Notes: generated by a model from the letters alone, not told the origin. Positions 1 to 7,651 are shown, counted from the first letter of the stretch. The stretch is DNA of 19,344 bases from JBDRNO01 sp043811005 (GCA_043811005.1 JBDRNO010000216.1:1-19344), one strand, 5' to 3'. Translations and numbers: made by a program.

Positions 1-207
1 ATATTATATTATCTACAATAAATATAACTACAATATATCTATATGTATCTCTACAAAATCTCTACAAAATTGATGTTTCGCAGTTATTTAATCTTAAGTT
101 GGTGGGGAAAGCGAAGGGGGTTTGTGCATTTAAGATTGCAAACAGGAATTTTCTTCGGTGATACTTTATAATGCTCACGGGATAATATCCCGCATTTTGG
201 GAATTTG

Positions 208-361
208 GGTTAATAACAGTTAATAGCAGTTAACATAGCTTAAAAACGGTTACTGATGAATGCGATTGGAAGAATATAATTCCATCACGCATGGGGAATC
301 CCTCACTAAACGCAACCGATATTAACCATCTATGAACCGATATTAACTGATATTAACGGTA
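208..361. repeat. Long imperfect palindromic repeat
   Basis: Two arms (about 208-251 and 313-361) are imperfect reverse complements. Each is built from repeated words such as GTTAATA and CAGTTAATA on one side and TATTAAC and AACCGATATTAAC on the other. The centre holds a further small inverted pair, TGGAA (267-271) and TTCCA (280-284). It resembles the non-coding palindromic elements scattered between genes in many Bacteroidota. The whole 1-408 stretch has no convincing gene. Besides this element it contains a short perfect hairpin, CGGGAT-aat-ATCCCG, at 178-192. I see no clear U-tract terminator for the gene ending at 409. Confidence 0.6.
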
Positions 362-408
362 TTTTGAAAATGAGGAAATTTATGCCGTTTGATGTATAAG
401 ATTAGAAT

Positions 409-2274
409 TTAAGAAAGCTCATTCAGAAACTTCGTTAAGCCCTCATCTGAGTTAAGATTGAGCTTCTTGCGAAGGCGGTAACGGTACATGTCAACGCTTT
501 TGGGTGTGATGTTCATTAATGTGGATATTTCTTTAGAAGATAAATTTATTTTCAGGAGAGATGCCAGGCGTTTTTCATTTTCGGTAAGGTCCGGGAATTG
601 TTTCTCCAGCTTATGAAAAAAATTCTGGTGTAGCTGCTTTGCATGTATCCTGAACTCTTTAAGGTCTTTTTCAATATTCAGATGACCTGCTGTTTGTCTT
701 AAAAGGCTATCAACGTGCTGCGATTTTTCATTTGTATTTAAACTGTTCTTGATTTTTTTAATGGTCGCTTTGATATACCGAAGAAGGTCGTTTTTTTTAG
801 TAATCTGAATGGCAAAATTGGTTAGTTCTTTATTTTTATATATCAGCTCATCGTTCAAAAATTTATTTTCAAGCTGCGCGATTTTAAGCTGTTCGTTCAT
901 TAATGCTTCCTGTGATTGATGAATTTCCCTTTGTGCCGCTCTTAATTCCGTTTCTTTTCTGAGCTTGATCTGCTGCCTGTTGTAAATAAGCGCTCCAATT
1001 ATTATGATCAGAAATAATCCAATAGCAAGTCCATACAATTTTAGAGCATTTATTCGTTTATTGCGTTGTAATAGCTCAATTTCTTTATTTTTCAGCTTTA
1101 TTTCACGTTCTTTTTTTTCTGTTTCATATTTGGTTTGTATTTCTGTTATTTGTTTATGCTTTTCTTTATTGTAAATAGAATCTTCTAATGAAGCATAAAG
1201 TTTAAAGTACTCAAGCGCTTTCATATAGTTTTTCTTCTCAGTATAGACTTCTGAAAGCCCTTCATAATTATCAATAATAATTTCTTTTAGATCAAGTAAT
1301 TTTGCTATTTGAATACTTTTGGTAAAATACTCCAATGCTTCATCATAGTTGCCTGATTCTTTATAAATTATCCCAATATTATTTAAAGATAAAGCAATTC
1401 CTTTTTTATTATCTAATTCTTCGTCTATTTTTAATGATTTTTGAAAATATACAAGCGCCTTTTCATATTTACCCCAGTAATAATAGATACCTCCAATATT
1501 ATTAATAGCAAAAGCAATTCCTTTTTTATTAACTGATTCTTCTTCAATCTTTAATGATTTTTGAAAATATTCAAGCGCCTTTTCATATTTACCCCAATCC
1601 ATATAAACAGCTCCAATGTTATTAAGAGACAAAGCAATCCCGCTTTTCTTTTCTATATCTTCATCTATTTCTAATGATTTCTGATAATATTCAATCGCCT
1701 TTTTATAATTCCCCCAGTAATAATAAACATTTCCAATATTATTAAATGACATACCTATTCCTTCTCTATTGTTGCTTAACTCTTCATTAATTTTTAATGA
1801 TCTTTGATAATAGTTTATTGCTTTTTCATAGTCGCTCAAATCCATATAAACAGCCCCAATGTTATTTAGCAATAATGCAATCCCTTTTTTACCTGACTTC
1901 GCTATTGTATCGTCAGGCGAGGTTCCTAATTCTTCATAAATTTTTAATGATTCCTGATAGTACTCAATGGTTTTTTGGAATTTGCTCTGATGATAATAAC
2001 CAATACCAATATTATTTAATGATGTAGCTATTCCTTCTTTATTACCAATTTCTTCATAGATATTCAGGGCTTTTTGCCAATATTCAAACGCTTTTTGTGG
2101 GTTTGCTGATAGACAGAGTGTCCCGAGTTCGCTTAAAACATCAGCTTTTTGTTTTCCAGTAGTTGTTTTTAGTACTTTTTCAAGACTATCTATCTTTTGC
2201 TGTTCCTGTGCAAAAGAATAATCGGATGAGGTTATCAAAATTAAAAACAAGATATATTTAAGCAGGTTATTCAC
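409..2274 (-). CDS. Exported TPR protein with membrane anchor and C-terminal LuxR-like HTH (transcriptional regulator)
   Basis: The 621-residue protein begins with a signal sequence (about residues 1-22, ending SFAQ). About eight TPR units of roughly 40 residues follow (about 41-370), with recurring NNIG and YEKALEYFQKSLKI signatures. Next come a charged coiled coil (370-408), one membrane helix (about 411-431), a second coiled coil (435-530) and a C-terminal winged or LuxR-like helix-turn-helix (about 560-610; LTENEKRLASLL, SSKEIS, SVDMYRYRLRKKL). This is a familiar Bacteroidota design: TPRs sense outside the inner membrane and the HTH sits in the cytoplasm. Signal and target genes are unknown. 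The start is GTG; the signal peptide follows it directly and no better upstream start exists. It lies 37 bp downstream of the SpoIIE gene on the same strand, so the two are probably co-transcribed. Confidence 0.88.
   Translation of the reverse strand: MNNLLKYILFLILITSSDYSFAQEQQKIDSLEKVLKTTTGKQKADVLSELGTLCLSANPQKAFEYWQKALNIYEEIGNKEGIATSLNNIGIGYYHQSKFQKTIEYYQESLKIYEELGTSPDDTIAKSGKKGIALLLNNIGAVYMDLSDYEKAINYYQRSLKINEELSNNREGIGMSFNNIGNVYYYWGNYKKAIEYYQKSLEIDEDIEKKSGIALSLNNIGAVYMDWGKYEKALEYFQKSLKIEEESVNKKGIAFAINNIGGIYYYWGKYEKALVYFQKSLKIDEELDNKKGIALSLNNIGIIYKESGNYDEALEYFTKSIQIAKLLDLKEIIIDNYEGLSEVYTEKKNYMKALEYFKLYASLEDSIYNKEKHKQITEIQTKYETEKKEREIKLKNKEIELLQRNKRINALKLYGLAIGLFLIIIIGALIYNRQQIKLRKETELRAAQREIHQSQEALMNEQLKIAQLENKFLNDELIYKNKELTNFAIQITKKNDLLRYIKATIKKIKNSLNTNEKSQHVDSLLRQTAGHLNIEKDLKEFRIHAKQLHQNFFHKLEKQFPDLTENEKRLASLLKINLSSKEISTLMNITPKSVDMYRYRLRKKLNLNSDEGLTKFLNELS
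1300..2060 (-). repeat. In-gene tandem repeats of 120 bp (TPR units)
   Basis: The TPR-coding DNA repeats with a period of exactly 120 bp over several units. For example, TTAATGATTT recurs at 1431 and 1551, and the word beginning TTGAAAATAT at 1441 and 1561. At protein level the units alternate between a VYMD type and a YYYWG type, so the higher-order unit is about 240 bp. The high DNA identity points to recent internal duplication rather than old divergence. Confidence 0.8.
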
Positions 2275-2279
2275 AAATA

Positions 2280-2287
2280 CAAAGATA
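2280..2287 (-). promoter_or_regulatory. Possible Bacteroidota -7 box (TATCTTTG) in the short gap before the HTH gene
   Basis: Read on the minus strand, TATCTTTG is a perfect match to TAnnTTTG. It ends 5 nt before the GTG start at 2274. No TTTG lies at the expected 19-21 bp upstream. If used, transcription would start at or within the first codons, so the mRNA would be essentially leaderless. It may also be a chance match inside an operon gap. Confidence 0.35.
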
Positions 2288-2311
2288 GAATTTAACTGTT
2301 ATATTACCCCC

Positions 2312-4837
2312 CTATATTTTAACACCAATGACCAATATATCATCCAACTGATCTTCGTCTCCTTTCCAAACATCAATGGTTTGATTGATTATCTCTTTTT
2401 GTTCCTTCATGTTTTTATCCTGGATGGAGAGAAGCAGTTCTTTAAAAGGTTTTGAACCGAATTTTTTCCCATCAGTGCCACCAAACTGGTCAATATAACC
2501 ATCTGAGAAGATATAAAAGGAGTCTCCCTTTTGCAATTCGATCTTGTGATTGGTATAAATATATTCCACTTCAGTTCTTCCGCCTGTGGCAACCCTGTCG
2601 CCCTTAATTTCAATTCCTCCCCATCCTCCGCTTTGGTGGGACAAGCTATTGCCGGGTATTATGAATCTGTACTTATCGTGACTATTGTCAGCTTTGACGT
2701 TAAAAACTTTCCCATTAATAATAAGTTCCGAATTGGCAATATCTTTTCTATAAATAAGCAGTGGATTGTTAGCCCCTGCATACTGGAGAATAAAGGGAAA
2801 GGGAGTGTCTCTCTCTTGCGCTATAAGGTCTGGAGAGAGGGCAGGGGAGAGGCAGCAAAGAGCAATATCCATACCATCCTGTGCCTGCTGTTCATAACCT
2901 TCACGGGTAAACACGGATTTTACACCTTTGTTTAATAACGATAATATTTCTCCCGGTTTAGTGATGCCTTTTTCAATTACTATTTGGTTTAGCAGGTCGT
3001 TCCCTATCATTGATACAAACGCCCCTGGAACACCATGACCAGTGCAATCGCATGCGGCAATGAAAATAGGGGTCGAAGGACTGATTGTTTCCGGCTCTAT
3101 AGATAAAATTTTAGCCCTTTCACTCATCCCTCGTCCCTCACCAATCGCCACTGCTTTACGAAACCAATAAAAGTCTCCGCTTACGATATCCCTGGGGCGA
3201 AAAAACACAAAGTGGTTTGGCAGGGTTTTTTGCAATTCATGTTCCTGTGGCAGTATTGCTTGCTGGATGTTGCTTGCATATTCAATGCTGTCAGTTATAT
3301 CTTTATTTTTTTCATCAACGATCTTCTTTTGCCTCTCAATCTCCTTTTTCTGTTCGACAATTTCAATATTTTGTTTTCTGAGCAACAATGTTGCCCTGTG
3401 TTTTAGACGGTAACGGTTATATATAACAAAAGACAACAGGATTAACATCACCACTCCGCCTGTTAAAGCGTATTTAATAATCCTACCCTTTTTTATTTCT
3501 AAATTTTGAATGTTTTTCTCTTTGGAAAGTATTTCTATTTCTTTTTCCTTTTTTTCACTTTCGTATTTTTCCTGCATTTCAGTTATTTGTTTACTTCTTT
3601 CTTCATTAAAAAGAGAATCTTTTATCTCCGAATGCAAACGGAAGTATTCGTATGCGTTTTTATAATTATTATCTATGCCCTGAGATGATTTGCTTTCAGC
3701 GTATTTGGCGTATGCTTCCGCAAGACTTTGATAGAAAATTTTTATATCATCCTTTATACCTATATCCTTTGCAATGTCTATGCTCCTTTTTATGTATTCT
3801 ATTGCTTCAGCGTATTTTCCCAATTCTGAATATAATTCTCCAATATTATTTAAAGAGGATGCTAATAGTCTTTTGTCTCCCATCTCTTCTGTAATTTCCA
3901 GAGATCGCATAAAATAGTTTAGTGTCACATCATAATTACCCTGGTAATAATAAACTATCCCAACATTACTCAAGGTTTCTGCAATTCCTTTCTTGTTACC
4001 TAATTCTTTGTCTATTTTTAACGACTGCATGAAATAGTCAAGTGTTTTTTCATAGTTACCCTGATTCATATAAACTACACCAATATTACTTAACGTTACT
4101 GCAATGTTTTGTTTAACAGAGTTATCGTTGGAAATGTCTGCCAAATTTTCAATTAAACTTAATGATTTCCGGTAATAGTCAATTGCCTTATCATAGTTGC
4201 CCTGGTTCCTGTGAATTTCACCAAGATTATTCATATTCATAGCAATTCCTTTTTTACCTGACTGCGCCAAGGCTTCATCAGGCGAGTCAGCCAGTTTTTC
4301 ATATATTTTTATTGATTGCAGGTAGTAGTATATTGATTTTTGGTAGTCGCCTTGATAATAATATTTACTCCCTATGCTGTTCAGAGTTGAAGCAATTAAG
4401 GATTTATATCTGTCAGATTCAACAGGACTTTCACTTTGATTCTGTAGTTCCTCACATATTGTTTTATATCGTATGTAACAATCTATTGCTTTATCATAAT
4501 TAAATTGATCATTATATATATCCCCAAGGGTGTTCAGGCACGTTGCCATACCTTTTTTGAAGTCTGATCTTTCAGCAAAATCCATGCCCTGCCTGGCGTA
4601 TTCAAGCGCTTTTTCAGGATCAATGTTTTGATATTCCCTGCTTAGTTCATTCAGGATTTTAACACGTGCAGTGTCATCTCCAACTGTTTTTAAAGCTGTT
4701 TCCAAACTGTCTGCCTTCGTGCTTTGTGTAGAAGTAATACTGTTTTCTGTTCCATAACCAAATGTTTGCGGGATATGAATTGCAGACAGAAGAATGTAGT
4801 TGAGAGATAAAAAACAGTATAAAGAACTTAATTTCAT
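2312..4837 (-). CDS. Exported/membrane TPR protein with C-terminal SpoIIE (PP2C-type) phosphatase
   Basis: From the ATG at 4837 the protein has 841 residues. It has a signal-like N-terminus (1-29), about eight TPR units (about 50-410), the junction DSLFNEERSKQITEMQ, a coiled coil, a membrane helix (about 455-476), a second coiled coil (480-515) and a SpoIIE domain (about 518-841). The metal-binding aspartates of the PP2C fold are visible: SGDF (D555), CDCTGHG (D597), SDGY (D779) and the terminal DDILVIG (D832/D833). It is therefore probably an active Ser/Thr phosphatase, which in partner-switching systems acts on STAS or SiaC-type proteins. A longer reading from GTG at 4864 is possible, but that codon lies in a palindromic repeat and the extra nine residues spoil the signal peptide. 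The catalytic domain is longer than usual because of apparent inserts (about residues 561-588, 663-683 and 707-741). It is first in an operon with the HTH protein. Confidence 0.88.
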   Translation of the reverse strand: MKLSSLYCFLSLNYILLSAIHIPQTFGYGTENSITSTQSTKADSLETALKTVGDDTARVKILNELSREYQNIDPEKALEYARQGMDFAERSDFKKGMATCLNTLGDIYNDQFNYDKAIDCYIRYKTICEELQNQSESPVESDRYKSLIASTLNSIGSKYYYQGDYQKSIYYYLQSIKIYEKLADSPDEALAQSGKKGIAMNMNNLGEIHRNQGNYDKAIDYYRKSLSLIENLADISNDNSVKQNIAVTLSNIGVVYMNQGNYEKTLDYFMQSLKIDKELGNKKGIAETLSNVGIVYYYQGNYDVTLNYFMRSLEITEEMGDKRLLASSLNNIGELYSELGKYAEAIEYIKRSIDIAKDIGIKDDIKIFYQSLAEAYAKYAESKSSQGIDNNYKNAYEYFRLHSEIKDSLFNEERSKQITEMQEKYESEKKEKEIEILSKEKNIQNLEIKKGRIIKYALTGGVVMLILLSFVIYNRYRLKHRATLLLRKQNIEIVEQKKEIERQKKIVDEKNKDITDSIEYASNIQQAILPQEHELQKTLPNHFVFFRPRDIVSGDFYWFRKAVAIGEGRGMSERAKILSIEPETISPSTPIFIAACDCTGHGVPGAFVSMIGNDLLNQIVIEKGITKPGEILSLLNKGVKSVFTREGYEQQAQDGMDIALCCLSPALSPDLIAQERDTPFPFILQYAGANNPLLIYRKDIANSELIINGKVFNVKADNSHDKYRFIIPGNSLSHQSGGWGGIEIKGDRVATGGRTEVEYIYTNHKIELQKGDSFYIFSDGYIDQFGGTDGKKFGSKPFKELLLSIQDKNMKEQKEIINQTIDVWKGDEDQLDDILVIGVKI

Positions 4838-4856
4838 AAATTGATTAAAAAGAAAT

Positions 4857-4947
4857 TTTGCCACTAATTACACGAATTAACACTAATAAATAAATTCGTA
4901 AAAATTAGTGTAATTAGTGTTTAAACATTGAAATTCCGATACTTTTA
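4857..4947. repeat. Dispersed palindromic repeat, copy 1 (CCACTAATTACAC family)
   Basis: The left arm begins TGCCACTAATTACACGAATTA. The right arm (about 4904-4921) reads back as its imperfect reverse complement, and a conserved tail follows (AAACATTGAAATTCCGATAC). The same roughly 90 bp unit, in the same orientation and including the tail, recurs at 7560-7651. The tail shows that the mobile or amplified unit is longer than the hairpin. From 4948 to about 5190 I see AT-rich DNA without genes or clear signals. Confidence 0.75.
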
Positions 4948-5197
4948 AAATACGGAAAATATAATATCGTTTCATATTATCACTAATGAAATTTCGGGAT
5001 ATCATAAGCAGATAGGGAATTTTTTTTCAAAGATATACAATTATTAATATATGTACTACTTTAGAATCAACCACTAATTAGTTTTATATAAAACCCTGAT
5101 TAAAAGGATTTTACATCGCTATATTGAACTATTACTTCATAGCTGTAAGAACTGTCTCTACATGCCTGATATCGTACAAAAAAAAACACAAAATGTA

Positions 5198-5219
5198 CAG
5201 ACGCACGGCCGTGCGTCTG
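5198..5219. repeat. REP palindrome upstream of the RAYT remnant
   Basis: A perfect 22-bp palindrome: CAGACGCACGG followed by its reverse complement CCGTGCGTCTG. It belongs to the same AGACGCAC family as the cluster at 5375-5560. It stands immediately 5' of the transposase remnant and is read through in the same frame as that remnant. Confidence 0.8.
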
Positions 5220-5227
5220 CATCAAAA

Positions 5228-5374
5228 AAAATATACACCCGGAAAAACAGATTATGGCAGGTAAATTATCACGACCGCATCATTCGCAATAATGGCGAAC
5301 TGCAACTAATACGACATTACATCAAGAACAACCCCGCCAATTGGAATAATGACGACAAAAATCCAAAAATGTAA
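5228..5374 (+). pseudogene. C-terminal remnant of a REP-associated tyrosine transposase (RAYT, Y1/IS200-like)
   Basis: The translated segment contains RLWQVNYHDRIIRNNGELQ and then IRHYIKNNPANWNNDDKNP. This matches the conserved C-terminal end of RAYT/Y1 transposases, typically 'WQRNYYDHIIRNE..LN.IR.YI.NNP..W'. The catalytic HUH motif and tyrosine of the family lie upstream of this part and are absent: upstream DNA is non-coding or REP sequence. The open frame can be extended back to an ATG at 5162, but that only translates the REP and unrelated bases. The final ATG-TAA overlaps the next REP (TGTAAAGACG). RAYTs are thought to mobilise REP palindromes, so the surrounding REP cluster fits. Confidence 0.75.
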
Positions 5375-5560
5375 AGACGCACGGAAGTGCGTCTCATCAT
5401 ACCAAAAGACGCATTGCAATGCGTCTCATCACAAATCCATAATGTAAAGACGCACGGCAGTGCGTCTCATCACAGATCCATAAAATAAAACAATCCGGAA
5501 CGTACAGACGAGACCCTGTCTCGTCTCTGCAAAATAAACCGCAATACCCCGTCTCGTCTC
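5375..5560. repeat. Cluster of REP palindromes
   Basis: Short palindromes follow each other with 12-40 bp between them. They are AGACGCAC-ggaa-GTGCGTCT (5375-5394), the perfect 20-mer AGACGCATTGCAATGCGTCT (5407-5426), AGACGCAC-ggca-GTGCGTCT (5448-5467), AGACGAGAC-cct-GTCTCGTCT (5506-5526) and a half copy, GTCTCGTCTC (5551-5560). Several are preceded by GTAAA or GTACA and followed by CATCA. Arms vary in step with each other (GCAC, GCAT, AGAC), so pairing is conserved while sequence drifts. Spacing is too irregular and units too short for CRISPR. Confidence 0.8.
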
Positions 5561-5567
5561 AACATAC

Positions 5568-5595
5568 AAAAAAAACCCCTGCCGGCAGGCAGGGG
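5568..5595 (-). terminator. Rho-independent terminator of the Cys-rich protein gene
   Basis: The hairpin has perfect 8-bp arms, CCCCTGCC (5576-5583) and GGCAGGGG (5588-5595), around the loop GGCA. On the minus strand it is followed by a run of eight T (5568-5575 read in reverse). It sits about 30 bp past the stop codon at 5626, the right place and direction for that gene. Confidence 0.85.
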
Positions 5596-5625
5596 CTCTT
5601 TGTATGAAATGAAAAAAAAGAAATG

Positions 5626-5964
5626 TTACTCTTTTTTCCCTTTGCAGGTTTTCGGATCCAGGGGATGGCCTTTATCACATTTTAATTTTTTACAACTAGC
5701 ACTACAGGTTTTCGGATCACATTTTACTTTACCTTTTTTACAACATTTTGCCGTTCCTCCTGATTTACAACAGTTCTTTAAGTCAATCTTATGCCCTTCA
5801 ACGCATTTTACATTACTCATATCACAGCATGCTTTCGCAGTTTGATCGCACTTGTGCTTTGAAGTGCCTGATGTTTGGGCATTAACCGTTTGTGTGGAAA
5901 ATGCTAATAATGTTAAGAATACGGTCAACATTCCCAATCCATTGATTAATTTTGTTTTTTTCAT
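5626..5964 (-). CDS. Small exported cysteine-rich protein of unknown function
   Basis: The 112-residue product has a clear signal peptide (MKKTKL, then a hydrophobic core, cleavage probably near VNAQ at residue 30). The mature part is short, basic and contains 13 cysteines in singles and CC pairs. A motif KCxxGHxxDxKxC occurs twice (KCVEGHKIDLKNCC and KCDKGHPLDPKTC), with a related KCDPKTC between them, so the chain looks internally duplicated. No known family is recognised. Cysteine and histidine content suggests metal binding or disulfide knotting, but this is inference. It is divergent from the histidine kinase gene at 6300, whose periplasmic loop is also cysteine-rich. It has its own -7 box and terminator, so it is a single-gene transcript. 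Confidence 0.85.
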   Translation of the reverse strand: MKKTKLINGLGMLTVFLTLLAFSTQTVNAQTSGTSKHKCDQTAKACCDMSNVKCVEGHKIDLKNCCKSGGTAKCCKKGKVKCDPKTCSASCKKLKCDKGHPLDPKTCKGKKE

Positions 5965-6026
5965 TTTAATTGTTTTTTTTTATTTCCTCAGTTCTGCTGA
6001 GTTACCAGTTTCTGATTTTGACAGCC

Positions 6027-6034
6027 CAAAAATA
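6027..6034 (-). promoter_or_regulatory. -7 promoter box (TATTTTTG) for the Cys-rich protein gene
   Basis: On the minus strand TATTTTTG is a perfect TAnnTTTG box. A TTTG (6050-6053) lies 15 bp further upstream, closer than the usual 19-21. The predicted leader would be about 55-60 nt. It contains a small stem, CTCAG-ttctg-CTGAG (5987-6001), which may or may not matter. Confidence 0.5.
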
Positions 6035-6180
6035 CAGACAGGTTAAACCCAAAGGTGTTATGGAGTTGTTATTTACTTGTTAAAAACCTGTTAAAATTTG
6101 AATTTTGATTGGAAAATTTCATTCCTTCACATTTGTAAATGCTATAGTAACTACTTTAATCCAAATGCTTAGATTAGAAT

Positions 6181-6267
6181 GCCACAAAATCACCAAAACA
6201 CTAAAATCCACAAAAAGAATTTTTTTTTATAATTTAGTGAAGTTTAGTGTTTTTGTGTTTTAGTGGC
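6181..6267. repeat. Palindromic repeat (GCCACTAAAACAC family)
   Basis: The left arm (6181-6216) is rich in CCAC, CACC and CACTAAAA words. The right arm (about 6231-6267) is its imperfect reverse complement and ends GTTTTAGTGGC. The centre is an A/T run. It resembles the CACTAATTACAC element by its GCCAC/GTGGC ends but has a different body. It occupies the divergent gap just before the histidine kinase start. Confidence 0.7.
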
Positions 6268-6299
6268 AAAATTCTTTAATATATACAGAATAGTTTCAA

Positions 6300-7529
6300 A
6301 TGAATAAACTACCCATATTAATCATTGCATCAACCATAGCGATAGTTGCTTTGATAATCTTCCAGGTAAACTGGATCATGCAATCAAAGAACTTACTGGA
6401 GGAGCAATTTGATCAAAGAGTTAGTTTGGCTTTGTGCAATGCAGTTGAGAATCTTTCCAGGAATGAAGGTATGTGCAGGGCTTTAAACAGTTGTGGGGAA
6501 AATCATGAAAAGGCCAAATGTTGTGAGCTGGATTTTGATTCGCTGACAAATGCCGTTGAGTTTAAAAAAACCTTAAATGCAGCCCTTGAATTTTATAATA
6601 TCGAGCTGGATTATCAAATTAAAATTGATAAAAGATCCTCACCCGGAGATGCTGAAGACAAACTTTTTCATCAATGCACACTTCAGCCCATCACTAAAAA
6701 GAAGAACCTGGCATTAAGAATATACTTTCCTGGCAAAACAAGGTACATCCTTGGGAAGATGAGCTTTATGCTGGTTTCTTCCATATTAATACTAATATTC
6801 ATTACAATCGTCTTTATACTCACCAACATAACATTGTGGAAGCAAAAGCGTATTACAGGAATTAATATTGATTTCTTTAACAATCTTGCACATGAGTTCA
6901 AAACCCCACTGACCAATATTTCCTTAGCCGTTAATATGTTTTCAAAAAAACGGAAAGACAGTGCTGATGATAACTTTGTGAAAGTGATAGAATCGGAAAA
7001 TAAAAAGTTAATGGGGCAGGTTGAACGGGTATTGCACGTAGCCCGGCTGGAAAACGGGGAATATATGCTTGAAAAAGAACAATTTGATGTTCACCAATTA
7101 TTACAGGATGTTACTGAATCTATGAAAATTCTGTCAAAGGAAAAAGGAGGTGAAATACAATTATCATTGAAATCATCGAATTCGTCCATTATTGCCGACA
7201 AATATCATTTGACAAATGTTTTCAATAATATTATTGACAATGCGTTAAAATATACAGATAAACCTCCGGAAATAAACATCAGCACAATATCAAAAGATGA
7301 TGGGATCATTATTTCTTTCAGGGACAATGGTGTTGGTATAAATTCAAAAGACCAGGGGCTTATCTTTGATAAATTTCAAAGAGTAGCTACCGGTGACGTT
7401 CATACAAATAAGGGTTTTGGATTAGGGCTGTCTTATGCCAAAATGATCATTGAACTGCATAAGGGCAATATTAAGGTGAAAAGCGAATTAAATAAAGGAA
7501 GTCAGTTTGATGTGTTCTTGCCAGTTTAA
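6300..7529 (+). CDS. Membrane sensor histidine kinase with Cys-rich periplasmic loop
   Basis: The 409-residue protein has a membrane helix at about 5-27, a periplasmic region of about 28-153 and a second helix at about 155-177. The HisKA dimerisation helix follows, with phospho-acceptor H198 in NNLAHEFKTPLTN, and then the HATPase domain: N-box NIIDNALKYTD (310-320), G1 DNGVGI (342-347), F-box IFDKFQ (355-360) and G2 GFGLGL (372-377). All catalytic boxes are intact. Six cysteines are concentrated in or near the sensor loop (C46, C59, C65, C74, C75, C126). It resembles RprX-type kinases of Bacteroidota. It is followed after 128 bp, filled by a repeat, by its probable partner regulator. The cysteines suggest sensing of metal or thiol/redox state, as inference only. 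Confidence 0.92.
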   Translation: MNKLPILIIASTIAIVALIIFQVNWIMQSKNLLEEQFDQRVSLALCNAVENLSRNEGMCRALNSCGENHEKAKCCELDFDSLTNAVEFKKTLNAALEFYNIELDYQIKIDKRSSPGDAEDKLFHQCTLQPITKKKNLALRIYFPGKTRYILGKMSFMLVSSILILIFITIVFILTNITLWKQKRITGINIDFFNNLAHEFKTPLTNISLAVNMFSKKRKDSADDNFVKVIESENKKLMGQVERVLHVARLENGEYMLEKEQFDVHQLLQDVTESMKILSKEKGGEIQLSLKSSNSSIIADKYHLTNVFNNIIDNALKYTDKPPEINISTISKDDGIIISFRDNGVGINSKDQGLIFDKFQRVATGDVHTNKGFGLGLSYAKMIIELHKGNIKVKSELNKGSQFDVFLPV

Positions 7530-7559
7530 GAACATAGCGATGCAAATCAATTAAAAAAA

Positions 7560-7651
7560 ATTATGCCACTAATTACACGAATTATCACAAATAATTTAAA
7601 CAAAAAATTAGTGTAATTCGTGGCAAAACATTAAAATTCTGATACGTTTAA
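7560..7651. repeat. Dispersed palindromic repeat, copy 2 (CCACTAATTACAC family)
   Basis: Same unit and orientation as 4857-4947: TGCCACTAATTACACGAATTA, an A/T centre, AATTAGTGTAATTCGTGGCA and the shared tail AAACATTAAAATTCTGATAC. By eye the two copies agree at roughly three quarters or more of positions. The outer arms pair well in this copy. It fills the gap between kinase and regulator and ends within 10 bp of the regulator's start codon. Confidence 0.75.

Noticed and set aside
1300..2060. 120-bp periodic repeat as a non-coding satellite or CRISPR
   Set aside because: It is an open frame coding for regular TPR units.
4838..4864. Longer reading of the SpoIIE gene from GTG at 4864
   Set aside because: The GTG is the end of a palindromic repeat, and the nine extra residues precede a good ATG plus signal peptide.
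5162..5227. Start of the RAYT-like open frame at ATG 5162
   Set aside because: These codons translate unrelated DNA and a REP palindrome; similarity to the transposase begins only after them.
5198..5560. REP cluster as a CRISPR array
   Set aside because: Units are about 20-bp palindromes of differing sequence, spacing is irregular at 12-40 bp and no cas genes are present.
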